NCBI GenBank assembly: GCA_026874595.1
Contig: CM049322.1
Coordinates: 2,091,900-2,155,899 of the forward strand
Origin: Sipunculus nudus
Taxonomy: Eukaryota; Annelida; Sipuncula; Golfingiida; Sipunculidae
Direction: 5' to 3'
DNA length: 64,000 bases
Below the pieces are notes generated by a model. It made no database searches. It saw only the letters and a program-made list of their open reading frames with translations, and was not told where the DNA came from. The translations under genes and the position numbers were made by a program. Shown piece by piece: positions 61,929-64,000 of this stretch (position 1 is its first letter; the number at the start of each line of letters is the position of its first letter).

Positions 61929-62986
61929 CTTCTTTTTTCTCTTTGGGTCTGTCCCTGCCACTTTAGCTGCTGCTCTCCTAACAAACGCTACTGGTGTCTT
62001 CGTTCCTGTGTCAAACTTAGCGAATTTCTCGCTTGAGGGAGGACTTAAACTTTTCTGTAACTCAGATTCCATCCAGCCTTTGAGCTTGCCTTTGTATTTT
62101 TTATTTGGAATCACAATTTCAACCTCACCACTGTCGCCCTCAGCTGGTGATTTAGACTTTTTGCTTTTTTTCGTTTGAGATTTACTGACAGGAGTGTCAT
62201 ATGAATCGGGTTCACTGGGTACGCTCTTACCACCACTTTGACTTTTATTATTTTTTTTTACTGACAGCTCCTCTTGACTACCGTTCACTGGTGAGCTGAC
62301 TTTTGTCTTGACATTCTTAAATTTATTCTTCTTGCTAGCTTTCTTTTTGGTTCTCTGCTGTGATTGGCTGCCTTCTTTAACCACCGTTTCTTTCCCTGCA
62401 GCCAGTGCCGCTATCATGGCATTGATTTCTGCGTTATCACAGTTGTCATCCTCGTCAAATCCTCCGGTGAATAACGTACCTTCATCGTCCCGAGCGGGGA
62501 TCACATCCTTCTCTGTGAACTCAACAACCTCTCCATCCACGTTGATGTCATCCCGATGTTCCTCAACAGAATCATCAGATGCTGCAGCAGCATCTGAGCA
62601 GACACCAGGTGGCGCTACTGGTTCATCAGACATTTCCAAATCACCATTCTCCTTTATTCTTTTCTTTTTACGTTTCTTTTTATCAGCTTTTCCTATTTCT
62701 GCTTCACTAACATCACCTTCTACCTCCAAGTCTGTGGACTGTTTCTTCTTTGAAGAAACATTCACCATCTCATCTTTATTCAAACTAGTCCTGACCTCTG
62801 ACCTGATCTCTATTTTGTCTTTTTCAACAATTAAACCTTCTGAAGAATCAGGTTCAATGGATTCACTTTCTGAATCTGTTGCCATGGGAACAGCTGATGT
62901 AATGTCACTTTCTTCAACATGTTCACCATTCTTGCGCTGTTTTTTCCGTTTCTTCTTCTTGACAGATTCTTCAGCTTCTGACTCTA
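61929..62986 (-). CDS. RRP1: RRP1-like protein, long charged exon
   Basis: Minus-strand exon of 1058 nt. The acceptor is ctttacag before 62986 and the donor is AAGAAG|gtatgt at 61929. It enters in phase 1 and leaves in phase 0. It encodes about 353 residues of low-complexity charged sequence, with lysine-rich nuclear/nucleolar targeting runs (VKKKKRKKQRKN, KKKRKKKRIKE) alternating with acidic serine-rich stretches. It ends in a better-ordered block: KKYKGKLKGWMESELQKSLS, then FAKFDTGTKTPVAFVRRAAA. The TPVAFVRRAxAK element and basic end also resemble the C-terminal half of vertebrate RRP1/RRP1B, which is otherwise poorly conserved. The plus-strand frame of 230 codons at 62308-63000 is an antisense shadow. 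Confidence 0.85.
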
Positions 62987-63832
62987 CTGTAAAGATATAA
63001 ATGTTAGAGAACAGGAATTTTCTTAATGTACATAGAAAATAAAATAGTTTCAATAGCATATTCTTCACAACATAAACATAAATGTCAAGATGCAAATATG
63101 GGTACATGCATTTTCCAAACAAGAGATGACATTTGAAGTTTCTCAAGTTTTCTGTCTGAATTGCATCATAAACTGAGCTAGGAGTATCTTCTTAAGTTTC
63201 AATTACTTGAGGGCTCTTCACAAATCTCGGTAAACCTAATTGCTACACAGGGCCACATATAACTATTCTGTGTAACATTTTTGACTGGCAGTATGACACA
63301 TACATCACTTTTGGACTATCAATAAAAATGAACTAGAAACACTTTTTTTTCTGGCCAAAAAAACTTAAAATCTTCAAACATGAAATCAGTTAAAGGTGAG
63401 CCACAATTCAGTTCATCTAAGCATAAGGTTATTTAACCATAATAAGGTTTATTGTTTATAAATCTGGATAAGTGATGATACGGCATGTTTTCCCCCTTTT
63501 TTTCCTTGTCACACCATGACAACATACTACAGTATCCATGACAACATACAACAGAAGAACCTCTGAACTACAGACACTGACAGGACCGAACATACAAAGC
63601 AGGTTATACAGGACTACAGGTTTTAAAATATTGATGTGAACCCTGGAATACATGGAGTTTGCCAATGGTAATGATGGATTGCCCATCAAAACACATTATG
63701 TTCATTGTTGTTAAAACAAGATCAAGGTTTTTTTAAAAAGAAATACAATTGAATTTTTTTCTAATTTTCATATAATCTTTGTTGGTATTTCTTATTTAAA
63801 TCTTTAATGCAAAAAAGTGACTGGTTCCTCAC
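62987..63832. other. Intron of the RRP1-like gene
   Basis: 846 bp with no recognisable element. Phase 1 is kept across it (G|TA, valine). Confidence 0.7.
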
Positions 63833-64000
63833 CTGGCCTCTTCCTCTTCTTCTTCTCCTCAGCATCCCGCCTCATCGCATCCTCAAACTTCTGCAGTCTC
63901 CCGACAGCTCTCTCCATCTCCCACTTTGGGATGTGATCCTTAAGATCCTCATAGTTCACAGTCTTTGGCTGAGGTGTCATGCCTTGGTCCAAGTCACGCA
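63833..64000 (-). CDS. RRP1: RRP1-like protein, internal exon running off the right edge
   Basis: Minus-strand exon with donor CCAG|gtgagg at 63833, leaving in phase 1 as the next exon requires. The visible part reads RDLDQGMTPQPKTVNYEDLK, then DHIPKWEMERAVGRLQKFED and AMRRDAEEKKKRKRP. It looks like a helical, charged linker after a folded domain. In RRP1 proteins the folded N-terminal domain is Nop52, which should lie further right, outside the window. The assignment to the same gene rests on strand, phase and the continuing lysine-rich composition. Confidence 0.75.

Noticed and set aside
62308-63000. Plus-strand frame of 230 codons
   Set aside because: Antisense shadow of the long RRP1-like exon. 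Its serine/phenylalanine-rich composition is the complement of lysine/glutamate codons, and it starts from a non-ATG codon.

Overview
The window is animal genomic DNA, most likely from a marine bivalve mollusc. The genes are split by introns with canonical GT/AG boundaries, the DNA is AT-rich, and it carries tRNA-derived SINEs, many unrelated minisatellites and many interspersed repeats. The bivalve assignment is an inference from repeat style; no species is claimed.

Two protein-coding genes can be supported, both on the minus strand and both cut by a window edge. At the left, positions 199-8964 hold six exons (540 codons) of a monocarboxylate-transporter-like (SLC16/MCT family) membrane protein. 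All splice phases agree; the last exon(s) lie off the left edge and the first (5' UTR or short coding) exon was not found. At the right, positions 56358-64000 hold the last four exons of an RRP1-like (Nop52 family) nucleolar rRNA-processing protein. Its phases also agree. It has an RVxF-type PP1-docking motif, a C-terminal tail like that of vertebrate RRP1B, and a poly(A) signal just after the stop. The Nop52 domain itself should lie beyond the right edge.

The roughly 47 kb between the genes, and their introns, are repeats with no further supportable gene. There are at least fifteen tandem-repeat families with periods from 17 to about 350 bp. The largest are a 19-bp array at 19.03-22.50 kb with a 1.2-kb higher-order repeat, a hybrid minisatellite/ATT array at 22.50-23.83 kb, a 64-bp satellite at 26.15-31.02 kb and a 49-bp satellite at 44.54-53.22 kb. 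The 49-bp array is interrupted in phase by a 6.7-kb insertion. Interspersed elements include three tRNA-like SINE heads, a TIR element at 12.94-14.66 kb with a second copy at 46.45-48.26 kb, two elements (41.24-44.24 and 58.31-60.24 kb) sharing the ends GCTCAGCTGAC...GTCAGCTGAGC, a small MITE, a fold-back element, and a scrap of a retrotransposon protein.

The most interesting observations are these. (1) Intron 2 of the transporter gene holds six tandem copies of the first part of exon 3. Each is exactly 108 nt between an AG acceptor and a GT, so each could be an in-frame cassette exon, and five of the six are open. (2) A bivalve-type repeat is packed with perfect nuclear-receptor DR1 plus extended half-site motifs. 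(3) The 12-bp palindrome GGTGGCGCCACC recurs across otherwise different repeats. (4) A satellite array is split by an element whose perfect 11-bp inverted ends can be read at both junctions.
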